64,000 nucleotides of DNA from Heterodera schachtii (Eukaryota > Nematoda > Chromadorea > Rhabditida > Heteroderidae). Each line of letters starts with the position of its first letter. Positions within the stretch are counted from its first letter, which is position 1. The notes below the pieces were generated by a model. The model saw only the letters and a list, made by a program, of their open reading frames with translations, did not search any database and was not told the origin of the DNA. Below, in pieces: positions 33,515-45,474 of the stretch. Both the position numbers and the translations under genes were made by a program. The stretch is from positions 1 to 64,000 of the forward strand of contig SIJG01000128.1 of assembly GCA_023374025.1 (NCBI GenBank). The letters run 5' to 3'.

Positions 33515-36500
33515 ATGAAACATTTCGTGGATTCCCTCTGCCTTTTTCCGATGCTTTTTTGCTTCGCAAATTATCTTTCTGCGGAATATTCTTACCTCGA
33601 CGATTATCAGGAGACCTGTAAATTGAATGCGCATTGTCCTGATTTAATGCACTGCAAAGTCCGAAACCGAAGAAGTTGGACTTGAATATTAAACTCCGTT
33701 CAGGATGCTTTGTGTGCTTGTGATGTTGGCCTGTCATTCAGTCATTCGTTGTCCAAATGCGAAAGGGCCAAGGAGAATTTTATAGATTTTGACATTCAAG
33801 GGCCTTCCGCCGTAAATTTATCAATTGGAAAAGTCGAATTAAAAGCTGTGATCAGAGAGAAATGGAAGCATCTGAATTGGACTTATTCTTGGATTATTCT
33901 TAATGGAATAGACAACGGTCGATTTTCCGGGATGGACGGACCATTGCTGACGCTTACTGAAGTAGTTTATGACTGTTCATTCTCTCGTGCCCATTCCCCC
34001 CTCACTCCGGTTGGTTTCAGCTGAAGCCCGGTTTCGTCCAATTGACCCTCTCAGTTTCCAATGACTCCTCGGAGGGGTATATGCTGCGTGATCTGATCAT
34101 TACCGAAGCAAGAGTCCACCCAATCAGAATTGTCGACTGTGACAAACACACAAACGTCGATTCCGTCCGACTTTGGCTGCCTCGTGACAATAAACTCCGA
34201 CTTTGCACTGTTACAGATAAAGTCTCTTCCATTCATTTAATCTTCAAGTTTGATGTTCTTTTCCCCCGAAAGGCTGTCTCTTACAAATGGGTCCGCGTCG
34301 ACCATTCCCTTCGGCCCATTGACATTTTCGGTAATTTATTGCTTTACCATTAATTTTGTTTTTAACAAAAAAGTGTGAGTTGGGGGGACTCCCATCTTAT
34401 TGTAATTATCATCATTTTCTATACTTCCTTTTTGCAGGTTCGACTTCTTCGATTTTGGAATTGTCCAATTTTCAAATGGCTAATGAGAGCGCTCCTTACG
34501 AATTTATTCTGTCGGTTTCCTTTGAAGATGGTCATTCGTATAATTCAACAGTAAAATTATTTGTACATGAATATCCACAAATTCCAGGTAATTATTTGGC
34601 GTAAATAGGAAAAAAACGTCGTGTTAACTTAACTGGTCCCATAAAAAAAGGCAAAAAAAGGTCTTTTTTTTTTTTTTTTTGCAATTCTGAGAAGTACTCT
34701 GGGGTTATCGAGGGCGCTGATCACGAATCTGATATCCCTTTTCACTGATTTCGAACACCAAACCCGAATTCGAACCAAAGTCGAAAACTCAAATTCTTCG
34801 AATTTTACTGTTATATTCGAATATGCATAGAATGGCTCATTTTTGCTGCTGCAATGGCCTATGGTTGATTTTTTTGCTAGTTTTAATCAATTTTAGAATA
34901 AAAGTTCGAAATTCAAAAAATGAATTTTTGACTTAATGTTCGGGTCCGAGGTTCGGAATTGGCCAAAATGGATGTCAAATTCATGATCAGCGTACCTCGA
35001 TAACCACAGGAAAGACGTTTTACACGATTTTAAAAAAGTCATTATTTGAAAATCATAGGTATGATAAAAATCTAGATTAGATGATGCCATATGACAAATC
35101 TGTTGTCAAATTCGTGATCAGCGCCTTCGATAACCCCCGAGTAAAAAAACGACCTTTTTTTGCCTTTTTTATGGGACCAGTAAAATTAACAATTACCCGA
35201 ATTTTAAACCATAATATTTTCAAATAGGATGTTTTGAGTTCTTCTGGTCATGATAAAAGTTAAGTTCCAAAAAATCTTCCGGCGACGTTTTGGGGTGTAC
35301 CTTAATTTTGGTCATTTCCTATTGGCGTTTAATGCTCAATGCCTCTTTGGCAATGGTAAAGAATTGTGGTCCCTAATTTAACTTTTTTATTTTCGGCTCA
35401 AAATCAGTTCCCGGGGGTTTTCGAGGATGCTGATTATGAATCTCAACTCGGGTTTACCAAATTCCGAACCCCCGACCCGAATTCGAACAAAAATTTGAAA
35501 AAAAATTTTCCAAAATATAAGTTAAACCCGTCAAATTTTAGCGCAAATTGCGCATTTTTATTCAATTAAAAATTGAAACATTGTTTTACATCAAAATGAA
35601 TAGTTTTGTTAAACGGATTAGAAGCTTTTACCCCAGAAAAACGTACCCTTGAAAATTTTTTCAACTTTTTGTTCGAATTCGGGTCCGGGGTTCGGAATTG
35701 GGTAAATCCGAGTTAAGATTCGTAATCAGCACCCTCGAAACCCCTTAAAATTGGTTTTGAGCACAAAATTAAAATAAATTTAAAGAATAAAATAAATTAG
35801 GGACCACAATCCTTTACCATTGCCCAATCTTTGATGTTTGTAATTTATTTATTAAGTGATTGATGTGCAAAACTTGACGGTTAATTTACGTGCCGATTCG
35901 GTGATGCTCAAAGCTCCTATTTCGAATGGTTCTGCGGATGTGTTTTTGAATTTTACGTGGATGCAAACGGATGGTCCGTCCCGCGTTGACTTGGCAGATC
36001 GCCACTCGCTCAATTCGGCGTCCATCGTCGGCCCATTCAATGCCTCCGGCATTTACTCTTTCCGCGTTAGGGCTGTTACCATTGCAGAGGATGTTGTTGA
36101 AGCGTCCCTTTTTGTCAATGTTTTACCTGAAAAAGACGTCCAACTTCGTCCCATTGTGCCCAGCAACAATTTTTCAGTTCTTTTGCCGAAAAAATTTGTG
36201 TTTCTCAAATCAAATTATTGTCGGAATGGCGACATTTTCACGTGGGAACCCGATGGTCGTGTGCCAGCAGTGATGGTTTGCCTTTTACCTCATTTTACAT
36301 AAGCCAGGGATGTTTAAGCTTCTCCAAAGCGACTTCCATGGCCAAAGGCTTTTCCTTGGCCATTTGCTTCCCGGCATTTTCACTTTCCGACTTTTTTGCA
36401 ACGGTCAATTGGGAAATGGCAGCAGCACAATTGTGCAACTCGAGGTCAAAAGAGGAAAGGAAATTGCTCCTTTTTCATTGGATGTTGCGATTAGACGAGA

Positions 36501-37420
36501 ACAAACAGACGACGAATCATTTTCAATTCGCGAGCAAAGAAACATTTTGGAAACAATGGAAGAGAATTTACAACAACATTTGGGAGGAGCCATGATTCTG
36601 AAAGTTGACAACATTTTTTACGATAGCATCGGAAGAATTTTAATACTCCGTGTGAAAATTGCCCGTTTTTTAAGTACAACGATTAAGCATAAAACACAAA
36701 TCCAATACTTTTTTTTAGATTTTGGCAGGATGGAAAAAATAATGATTGAATCGAAAATGGTATCGATTCTCCGAAACAATGAAACTTTTCTGGAACGGTT
36801 TAACGTTGTTTCCGTATCTCCAACAAGTTGGTTGATCGAATTTTTTTTTAAACTGCTTATTTTTTAAGCTGCCTGTTATATATGTGAAAACGACACACTT
36901 TCGACATCCAATTTTTTCGGCACAATTTTTTCATTTATTGACGGAAAAAACTGTAAGGAATCGTTTACACTTTTAACTTAAAAGACAATTTAGCGTGGGG
37001 CGTATTTTACGCTTGTGTTTCAATTGTTGCCGTTTTCGTGTTATTTTTCAAAGGTCTCCATCTCTTTTGGCAATTCCAAGAAGGAGAAAGGAAAATGACA
37101 GAAAAATTGGAACAAACTTTTTGTGCGATTGGTTGGACATTTGCGACGTGCAAAGGGCGATTCAGCCCAATTCCATCGCTACGGAAACCCAAAGACAATT
37201 CGGTGAACAAAACCCTAATGGACGGTGAGTGTTTCTTTCGGGGGTTTAATATGACCTGGATAATAATTAACAAGATTCGGAAACATTGTTGGACAACGAA
37301 TTGTCTGACAGTGCGAGTAATTACGAAGAGGAGGAGGGGGAAGAGATTCACCCGACAAAACGCATCAAATTGTACTTCGATTCTCCTGACGCCCAAACGG
37401 GTCGACATTCAACAGAATGA
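33515..37420 (+). CDS. KIAA0319-like PKD-domain type I membrane protein
   Basis: The ATG at 33515 gives a signal peptide (MKHFVDSLCLFPMLFCF) and a short Cys-rich N-terminal segment (CKLNAHCPDLMHCK joined to DALCACDVGLSFSHSLSKC). Several Ig-like PKD-type domains follow, with typical strands: NWTYSWIILNG, LTLTEVLKPGFVQLTLSVSN, FILSVSFEDGHSYNST, then 35856-36150 (FTWMQTDGPSRVDLADRHSL, GIYSFRVRAVT). A single helix lies at about 36998-37060 (WGVFYACVSIVAVFVLFFKG). An acidic cytoplasmic tail (ETLLDNELSDSASNYEEEE) ends at 37420. This order matches KIAA0319/KIAA0319L, glycoproteins that traffic between the surface and Golgi. The intron at about 34590-35855 carries two fold-back elements. The family call is by architecture; another PKD-domain receptor is possible. 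Confidence 0.65.
34622..35190. mobile_element. Fold-back element B in a large intron
   Basis: Imperfect palindrome of about 570 bp. Left arm: GTTAACTTAACTGGTCCCAT, an A-rich block and GGTTATCGAGGGCGCTGATC. The right arm carries the inverse (GATCAGCGCCTTCGATAACC, then ATGGGACCAGTAAAATTAAC). Inner copies of CAAACCCGAATTCGAAC and its inverse match element A. Confidence 0.88.
35349..35824. mobile_element. Fold-back element C in the same intron
   Basis: Imperfect palindrome of about 475 bp. It starts GGCAATGGTAAAGAATTGTG on the left and ends CACAATCCTTTACCATTGCC on the right. Further in are TTCGAGGATGCTGATTATGA and its inverse (TTCGTAATCAGCACCCTCGA), and GACCCGAATTCGAACAAAAA and its inverse. The outer arms differ from those of A and B, but the inner blocks are shared. 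Confidence 0.88.
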
Positions 37421-37657
37421 ACAACAGATTTTCTTACCATTTTCCCGGTCATTTTGCTGATCTCAATGATTTACTGAAGATAATGATCTCATTTCCTTCC
37501 AATTAATGAATGTGAACCTTTTTTGTTGTTTGCTGTAATTTACAGATTAATTTCCTATCTGATTATGATGATTTAATCAGTTCGAACCTTAAAATATTTT
37601 TTTACATTTAATTAATCCTTTTAGTTTTTGTTAGTTTTTTTTTTTTTGTATATTCTG

Positions 37658-40600
37658 ATGGATTCATTTCTACCAAAACCCGAGGATCATTGTCGCATTC
37701 AAATCCTTGTAAGTATTTCCCCTATATTTGTTTTTTTTATTCGCGTTTTTCAGGTGAAACCGTTGGGAAATTTCAGTGTGTTGTCTTTTGGTCGCCTTGT
37801 CAAAACATTGGAGCGGCGGTTTACTTCTGTTCATGGTGAAATCCCATGGAACCCCAACAAGAAAAGCTTTTTTTAATTTTGTATTGAGATTTTGACTCTT
37901 CTAAAAAAGTTAAATTTTCTTCCAATAATTTCCGTCCTTTTCAGTGTCTTCCAATGTCAATTCGCAACGCCAAATTCTGCCGAAATTGGTCACGGAGTTG
38001 GATTTGGAATTGACCAGGTTTGGCGAGTTTCAGGTTAGAATTTTGCTCTTTTATTGTGGTAAATATCCCAATATTTGAAGGCCTTTCGGAAAGTGTTCGG
38101 TTTGCTCTGCGTCGGTCAGTTCAATGGCGGTGGTCCTTTGAACTGCTCCTCCTCCTCGCCTGACCTTAATTCTCCGACGTCGTCGAATGAGCCGTTGCCC
38201 GACTCCCCGGCCAACTCGCCCTCTCAGAACCGACTTCGAAGGTCGTCCCTCGCCCGTTTCCCTCCCATTTTCACTGAGAGAGAGCAGCCGAAATCGACGG
38301 AACAGAATAGTGTTTCGGAAGAGAATCATACGGCCGAGTCCAAGCAGTTCAATCTGCTGAAGGAGCAATTCGCTGAGCTTAAAGTGAGCATTTGCGTGTG
38401 CCTTTGCCTTTTCCGTTGCTTTCTTTTCCATTTAGCAATCCCTCAAAGACCAACTCGTCGACTCGCGTTGCGCTCTCTTCGGCTTTGTACGTTTTGCTTC
38501 TGTGCATTCGGCTGATTTGGTCTTTTTCGCTTAGAACAGCAGCAGTACCACCGAATTTCTGTCTTTTCCCGGTGCGGCGGATGACTTTTCCTCCCTTTGT
38601 GACCATTTGGAGTCCGTTCTGCACGAATTGCTGCGTAGCATTTATTTTGTTCTGGAAAGCCGGCGGTTAGACACTTCTTTTGAACGCGTGGAAACGCCTC
38701 CGTGTCCGTTGCTGCCGGACGAGGAGAAATACCGAATGGGACTGGAGAATGTGAAGAGCAAAGCGTACAGGTGGAAAGGGAGTGGGTGCACTACGCTTCC
38801 CCTCCGTATCATTTCCTTAAATTAAAAAAGATTAGTAATTAAGAAAAAATTTAGAAAGTTTTTATAAGAAAATTTCAAGAAAAAGGAAATTTAAATAATT
38901 TTTCAGATTAAAAAAAAAAAGTTTGTACTATTAAATTCACCATAAAAAGTTTCGAAATTTTTTTATTTTTTTATAAAATTTTCTATGTTCGTAAGGGTTG
39001 GGGGGGGGGGGGAAACGTTTTCCAAAGGAGGGTATGCACGTCCCTCTCCTTCGCTTGACCAAAACTGGGATTTTTTTTAAGAGGGTCATATTTGGACAAG
39101 GGGGCGGGCGGTAATTTTTACAGTTTTCATAGGGATTGAGTTGCGAAATTCTCTTCCGTCAACCAAGGGCGTAGGCAGGGGGGGGGGCTGAGGGGGCTAA
39201 AGCCCCCCCCCCCCGAAACCCAAAAAGTAAAAAATTTTCAGTAAATTTTTTTGAAATTTTACGCAATTTCTTAACAAAATTGCATTAAAATACTTTTCCC
39301 GGCGGCGCCTATCGGCACCGCCGGACCCCAATTTTACCATTTTTTTGAAAAATGGAGGCCAAAATGGCAAAAAATATTAATTTTTTGGCGAAAAACGGCG
39401 AAAAATTTTGTAAAATACACCCCCTAAGTCTGGCTACGCCCTTGCCGTCAACCCCTTTGAATTTTCATTTTTTGTTTTCGCAAATCGACCCCCTTCACAA
39501 AAAGTTTGGTCCACTAACGTTTCCTTCTTTTTAATTGGTAGAAGAGAACCCAAAAATAAATTATCGAGAGGAAATTTAAGGAAAAAATGCATCGGAAGAC
39601 TTCGCAAAAAGACCGGAGACTACGCTTTTCTCACCGGACTGTTTGAGGCCGCTGTCCAATCCTACCAATCGGCCATCGATCTTCTCAAATCCACCGCCGA
39701 TTTGCTTTGGCTTGCGGGTTCCGTTTTCAATGACTTTTTTCTCCAATGTCACAATGTTTAGCTGCTTATGAGGGATGGTGCTGCGCGGCTTTTATGGTCA
39801 AATACAAACAGCGAATGGCGTCCAATCGACGAGAGGAAAATGAGCCGAAAAATATGCACCAAAATTACAAAGTGCGAACAGTTGTGGACGCATTTGCACA
39901 CCAATCGAAGTAACGGTTGAGTTTTTGGCATTGATTTCGGAATTGTTAGGGCTTCCCTTGGTCACCAACGATACTGCTCAGACGAAGTGGCTAAAATAAC
40001 GATGGACAATACGACGGTGGACGTGGCCATCGGCGAGGAAAACGCCTCGCGGTCGTCCACCGATGGCATTCCCTCGCACAATCAGTCGCTGCAGGGACCG
40101 TCAGAAGACGAAACCGACACCAAGAATCTGTCCAATAGCACGTCATTTTTCACAGGTACTCCTTCTCTTTCTCTGTTTCATGAATTTGTTTTCCAGGAAA
40201 GAATTCTTCGAGACGGAAGGCGTGGCGTCATTTTTTGAATTTCGACTCTTCTCATTCCGCCCAAAGTGCCAAAATCGCTGTCAAAAGTGATGGTCTTCCG
40301 CTGCCCTCGGCCATGTCTTCCGCTTCGCGCAGTTCGAGTGCTCATAATTTGGCTTCTCCGTCCGTGCCAAACCCACCGATTTCTGCTCACAATCAGTCCC
40401 CCTCAACTTCCAATGGCCTCTCCAAGTCGCAAAACGTCCTCATTTCCCGCAGCGAACTTTCGGAACGTTTCCGCGCCGCCTTGGAAAATTACGGACGATT
40501 TTCTTTCGTCGTTTGTATTGAGTACGAATGTGTGATGAGAGCGGTGCATTTGCTGGTCTTTCATCGGCAGTTCGTTGAGGTTGAGGTCAGTAAATTTAAT

Positions 40601-43600
40601 AAATTAAAATATTTACGAAACGAAAAGAGGTAATTATTTTACTAATTAATTGGTTTCTTCCCCGAAAACTTTTGAAACTAATCTTTGAATTTTGTTTTCC
40701 TTCAAAAAACTTCTAATTTTGTTTTTCAAATTATTGTTGTTAAAATCTGTTAGAAATTCAGCAAAGGGTTTAAATTTTTTCTTTTTTTCGGAATTAAAGA
40801 TGGAGTGGAGTGACTATCTTTTCCCATTGCTTGGATTTCAGTCTTTCCTTCGGGAACACACTTGTCGATTTCTCGACGACAAATTCCTTACATTTGACAA
40901 TATTATGAAGTCGAACATTTGTTTGGCCGCGTCCGAAGTGTACAAAATGGTACGCTTCAAATTTGGCAAATTTTAACAATCGCACCGTTGGCTTTTTAGA
41001 TTGGCTTTAAGCGAAAATGTGCCTTTTTTTTGCGGTTGGCCGTGTTTTTCCGATTATTCATCGAAAATCATTCCGAAAATGACTACAAAAAGGTTGGGCT
41101 GAAGCCATAAATCTTCATTCTGTTTCCTTTAGGTTTACCCAATTCTCAACGAAAGTCTTTTTGGCTATGGCATTGGTGGCAAATTTTCCAATTTTACCAA
41201 AGAGCCCAAGGGCGAAGGGACCTCCGCCACTTTTTCTCTCCAAATCAAAGCGGTGCACGAAGTGTGCACCGTCGCGGTTAGGGCCGGGCTGCACAACATG
41301 GCCATCCGACACCTCTGCTTCATGTTGGAGGTAAGGAGGAGGGCGAAAGCACAAACAAAATAAATGCAATAGCAAAAATGCCAATGCCGTGGTTTCAATG
41401 GAATTCATTTTACGCATTGAATGGCTTTGCTTTACTCTTTTCTCTTCAGTCTTTTTTTGACCATTTGGACAAGGCCGCGTTGCTTTCGCTGGTGGAGGAA
41501 ATGAACAAACTCACCAAGCTTCAGTCCGCCCAATTCCACGTCCTTTCCGTGCCGTTGTCCCTCGACTCGTCGCCGCCCGTTCTTTTGGCGCCTTTGCAAC
41601 TCACGCGAATTCCCGAGCTAAAGTTTTATTGTCCGAATGGTCTTTAATTTCGAATCCTCGTCCTTTTAAGGGACTTTCGAGTGGTCCCTTTGCCCTCGCA
41701 TTTGGCGCCAAAAATTGTCGAAATTTCGTCGCGTAACTCCAAAATTTTCATTTATTCGCCATTTCAAGAAAGGGCAAAGAAAGGCAAGTGCTTTTTGCCT
41801 CGATTTCGCCTTATTTCCATTTTTCTCAGATGAACTCTGTTGGGTGGTCGATTGTGCCTCCGAAGTTTCAGTGAAAGTGCAAAATCCATTGCCCGTCGAT
41901 TTAATCGTCAACAATTTGACTCTGATCACCGAGGGGTGCCACTTCGAGCACATTCCGATCCGTCTCAGCCTTCCCTCGTGTTTTGGCCCGTGCATTGGTC
42001 CCACCCAAAGTGAAGTGAAACTTCTGGGGGTTCCGAGGTGTCTGAAAATGTTGGAAAACGTTCGGTAAGACCGTCGACTTTTTGCAGGTCAACCGGAACT
42101 TTGAAAATCATTGGCTACGCTTGCGAAGTGCTCGGATGCAAAAACTTGTGCAAATTTCCTTCACCGAATACCTTCGAAGAGCCGAACAGAAACCATCGCC
42201 AATTCTCCGTCAGAGTCCTTCCCCCGCTGCCATCGCTTCGTATCGAAAGCTCCTTGCAACGGTCGCCGACTTTGAGCGAAAATCCGAACGATTCCATCGC
42301 GGAACTTTGCGTATTCACCGGGCAAAGGTAAAAAATGTGCAAAGGGACGAAAAAGGCGAAGTCCTTCTCTTTTCAGTTACTTCCACACCATCACATTGTG
42401 TAATTCGAGCAGTTCAGTGGGAATTAAGCACATAACCATCAAAATCCAACAACCCCAGGTGCTTTTGTCAGTCCCTTCGTCCATTGCCACCCTTTAGACT
42501 TGCGCTGGGCCAATGCTCTTCCAAATGGTCTCCGATGAGAGTGCCAATTCTGCCGGTGGTCATTCCCCGTCAACGTGTCGGATAGATGGGCTTAAACCGG
42601 GGGAACGGAAGAGCTTGAACATTCGCATCTTTGGAATCGGTTTCGTCCAATGCTTTTTGGGTTTCTGTAAATGATGGCCGTGTCTTAGATCCGTCTTCGA
42701 CGCCCTTTTCCGACAATCGGTCCGACCACCGACTCGGCTTGACATCCAATCCATCCCACATTGGACAAGCACAACGTGTGTTTGTCCGTCGTCCCACTTC
42801 CACCTCGTCCTCAACCCTTGCCATTGTTGCCGAGTCGGACGCCCTGCCCCATGCGGCTTCTTCCCCCTCAACGATTCCCTCGTCGGGGGAAGGGAGGAAG
42901 CCGCGGTTATCGTCGGCAGAATCCGCCCCGCTTTTGGAGAGGGAAAGTTCGTCGGAAGAGCATTCGACCGACCGTCACGACCTCATCCCATATGTTGGGG
43001 TACTGAAAATGAGAAACATGACCATCTGACAATGCAATTCTTATTTTTAGCGACTTCTAAGCGCGGAATTTTCCTTTTCCTATAGTGCCGATTTGGAAAT
43101 GTTACCCGTTGAGGAGGTGTCTATGATTTTTATGACTTTTCAGTCTCCCGTTTCAAGGAATTTGTCCGTTTTGCCAAACTGCCAATGGCCGTTACGATTG
43201 TTCCGGCAGTGAATGTTTCTTCGTGGAATATTTTGCCTGGCGACAATCCCTTCAGTCGTTTTGTCATCGTCGACGTTGCGAATGAAACGGATTTGGACGC
43301 CGAACTCACTTTTGGTGCTGAAAACCGCAGCCTCACAGTCCAACCAAAGGAAATCTGTCGGTGCGTTTTGTGAACCATGGCAAATGCTTATTTGATACGT
43401 ATGGGTTTAATTATAAGGCTTTTCCTGCTTTTTTTTGTCTTTCCTAATTACCCCCCTCCCCTCCGTAAATGGCAGTGTGCCACTTCTCTGTCCCTGCTGT
43501 GATGGCATTCCATCGGCCGCCTTTCAACGTGCCGCCAAACAAGCTTCACATATGATGCAAATGCAAGAGATTGAGAGACTGAGGAGAAAGATGGAAACGC

Positions 43601-44398
43601 ATTTAACAAAGCACTTGGAAATTCGGTGGACCATTGCGAGGCTAAGGGTTCGGCCAAACATTTCAATGCCCTTCCTAAACCAATGGAAAACTGATTCATT
43701 CAGTTGGACGGTCAAGTGCCCATCGGTTCGCTGCTCTCTTCTGTCTCTTTCTTGCGCCGTTTGGCTTTGCCCAGCATAACCATTGGTCGGTTTCCAATCA
43801 CTCACTTTTGTTGGATTTAATTATTTGCGCTTTTCTCTGTGCTATGCTTCGTTTAGACATGCTTATTAGTGACAAAAAGTGTGCGACTGATGAGCACCTT
43901 CTCATCGGAATGGGGGAGTTCGTGCCAATCCGAGTGATTATTTATTGCTCTTTGGGAGGTGAATTGGCCAGTCAATCCATTTCTTCTAATTTGTATTATT
44001 ACCAAATTCAGCTAATTTATTTGGCGAATTGTCTCTTTCGTGTTGTCAATATCAAAATGAAAATTCGGCAGTTTTAAATCGCGAGAATGTTATGCTAATT
44101 TGTGGGGAGGATTGTGTGCCTTTTCGAGTTTCCGGGAGCGAAGAGGAAAGAGAGGGTGACAACAAATGCCAATCGGAGGAAGTGCCATCGGTGGAGGAAC
44201 AGCAAAAGATGGGCAAATTTGAGACGGAGTTTCACGCGGCATTCAGCCACGAGGGCATTTTCAAAGTTAGGCCGGTGCTTGCCAAACTCAAGTTCGCTGA
44301 TGATGCAGAAAAGACGGGGAGGGGCCGCTGCCAAATGCCGAGCGAAGAAGACATTTTCCTGGCATCACTCTCTGTCGATGTGACGAGGAAATTATGAC
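37658..44398 (+). CDS. trpp-9: TRAPPC9/Trs120 homologue, TRAPP II complex subunit
   Basis: TRAPPC9 is a large subunit of the TRAPP II tethering complex that acts with Rab GTPases at the Golgi. The start at 37658 gives MDSFLPKPEDHCRIQILVKP, like the family N-terminus. Exons at 38590-38770 read LLRSIYFVLESRRLDTSFE and ENVKSKAYR, which splices across a transposon-bearing intron to KKCIGRLRKKTGDYAFLTGL, then AAVQSYQSAIDLLKSTADLL. The central part has IEYECVMRAVHLLVFHRQF (40515-40580), YPILNESLFGYGIGGKF, MAIRHLCFMLE and SFFDHLDKAAL. The later beta-sandwich part includes DELCWVVDCASEVSVKVQNP, TGTLKIIGYACEVLGC and SLRIESSLQRSP. The final exon (44090-44398) contains FHAAFSHEGIFKVRP. A Ser-rich insertion is seen at 40020-40480. 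About 20 exons; identity firm, several internal joints approximate. Confidence 0.88.
39164..39444. mobile_element. hAT-type MITE in TRAPPC9 intron
   Basis: A 281-bp element with terminal inverted repeats CAAGGGCGTAGGCAGG on the left and CTGGCTACGCCCTTG on the right. The 8-bp duplication CCGTCAAC is at 39156-39163 and 39445-39452. It contains a G run, a C run and the 26-bp palindromic core at 39299-39324. It lies between the TRAPPC9 exons ending near 38770 and starting near 39580. Confidence 0.93.
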
Positions 44399-44622
44399 GG
44401 AAGGAACTCAATTTATCACTTTATAACCTTACGCAGAGATTTTCATATAATTCTATAAGATAAACTACGAATCTCATCATTCGTTGGTTCTGCTGATGTG
44501 AGAAATGCAAATTTCCTTTGTTTTAAAGTGTTGTGAGCATTCTCCAAAATCAAACATTTGAAATTGGCATTGTGATGGGATGGCACTTTTGCGAATGGCA
44601 CCGTTTTGTTTGTCACTTTTTC

Positions 44623-45244
44623 TCACTTTATCCGCTTACACGTGTAAATGAACCCAACCGCGCATCCCTTCTCGTCCCTTCCACTGACTTCGTTTATGCA
44701 TTTGCATTTGTCATCCGCCGGAACTCCTAAGCAATTTTTGAACTTTGCCATTTTAATTGTCTCACCGGAAAATGCCAATTGACAAAATCGGTCGTTCTCT
44801 TCGCTGGGCTTCCCGTCTTTTGCTGCGTCCAAAACGTTGCAATTGGAAGTGACGCCTTAGCGATTGCATTGAGCATTCATTTCCATTTTTGGGCTGTGCC
44901 CCGTTTCGATTTACGATGAATTAATACGGCATTGGAAAGCCATTTCAATTATTTATTAAAACGGAGTGTCCTCCCCATTTTTCACCTTTTTGCCGATTCT
45001 CTTTTCTGTGCCATTCCGCCGTCTCTTCCGTCGTGCCGAATGTTTGCGCTTCGCTTTCTCCGTTTTGCTGACTTTTCATAAATCTCTGCTGTTCTTCCCT
45101 CGACAACATTTCGACCCTTTCGCCCTTCCCACTGCAATTGCCAATTCGACTCATTTCCCTCCCCCGCCCTCTCAATTTTCCCACCTCTCCCAAATATGCA
45201 ATTCCATTTGTCCGTCCGGTCCAAAACTCCAAGAACGAGACCAA
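44623..45244 (-). CDS. Possible small cysteine-rich protein, uncertain
   Basis: I do not recognise this. On the - strand, 44623 to about 44875 encodes an open segment with regularly placed cysteines (SNCNVLDAAKDGKPSEEN, RFCQLAF, NCLGVP, KCKCINEVSG, GCAVGFIYTC) and a stop at 44623. A possible acceptor (GCTAAG) precedes it. A second open stretch at 44945-45244 could be an upstream exon, but no initiation exon with a signal peptide could be fixed. It could be the 3' part of the neighbouring - strand gene, though that gene has its own in-frame stop at 45475. The codon use and cysteine pattern look real; the gene structure is guesswork. Confidence 0.35.
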
Positions 45245-45474
45245 GCGTGGGAAGCTTCGGTTGTTAGGACTGTTGTTGGCATCGTCGGACTGTTAAAATC
45301 GGATGGCGGCCTTTTGGCATTCTGTCGAGGGTTGGGGCGGGGTAACCAAATGTTTGATCATGTTCCTGTTTAGTGTAATTATGTACCTGGGTATGGTCCG
45401 TTTTCGGCTGCTTTTGACCCACGGCTGCGAGTGACAGCGGAGTTATCCTAATGGATTGATGGCTGTTTAGTTGC

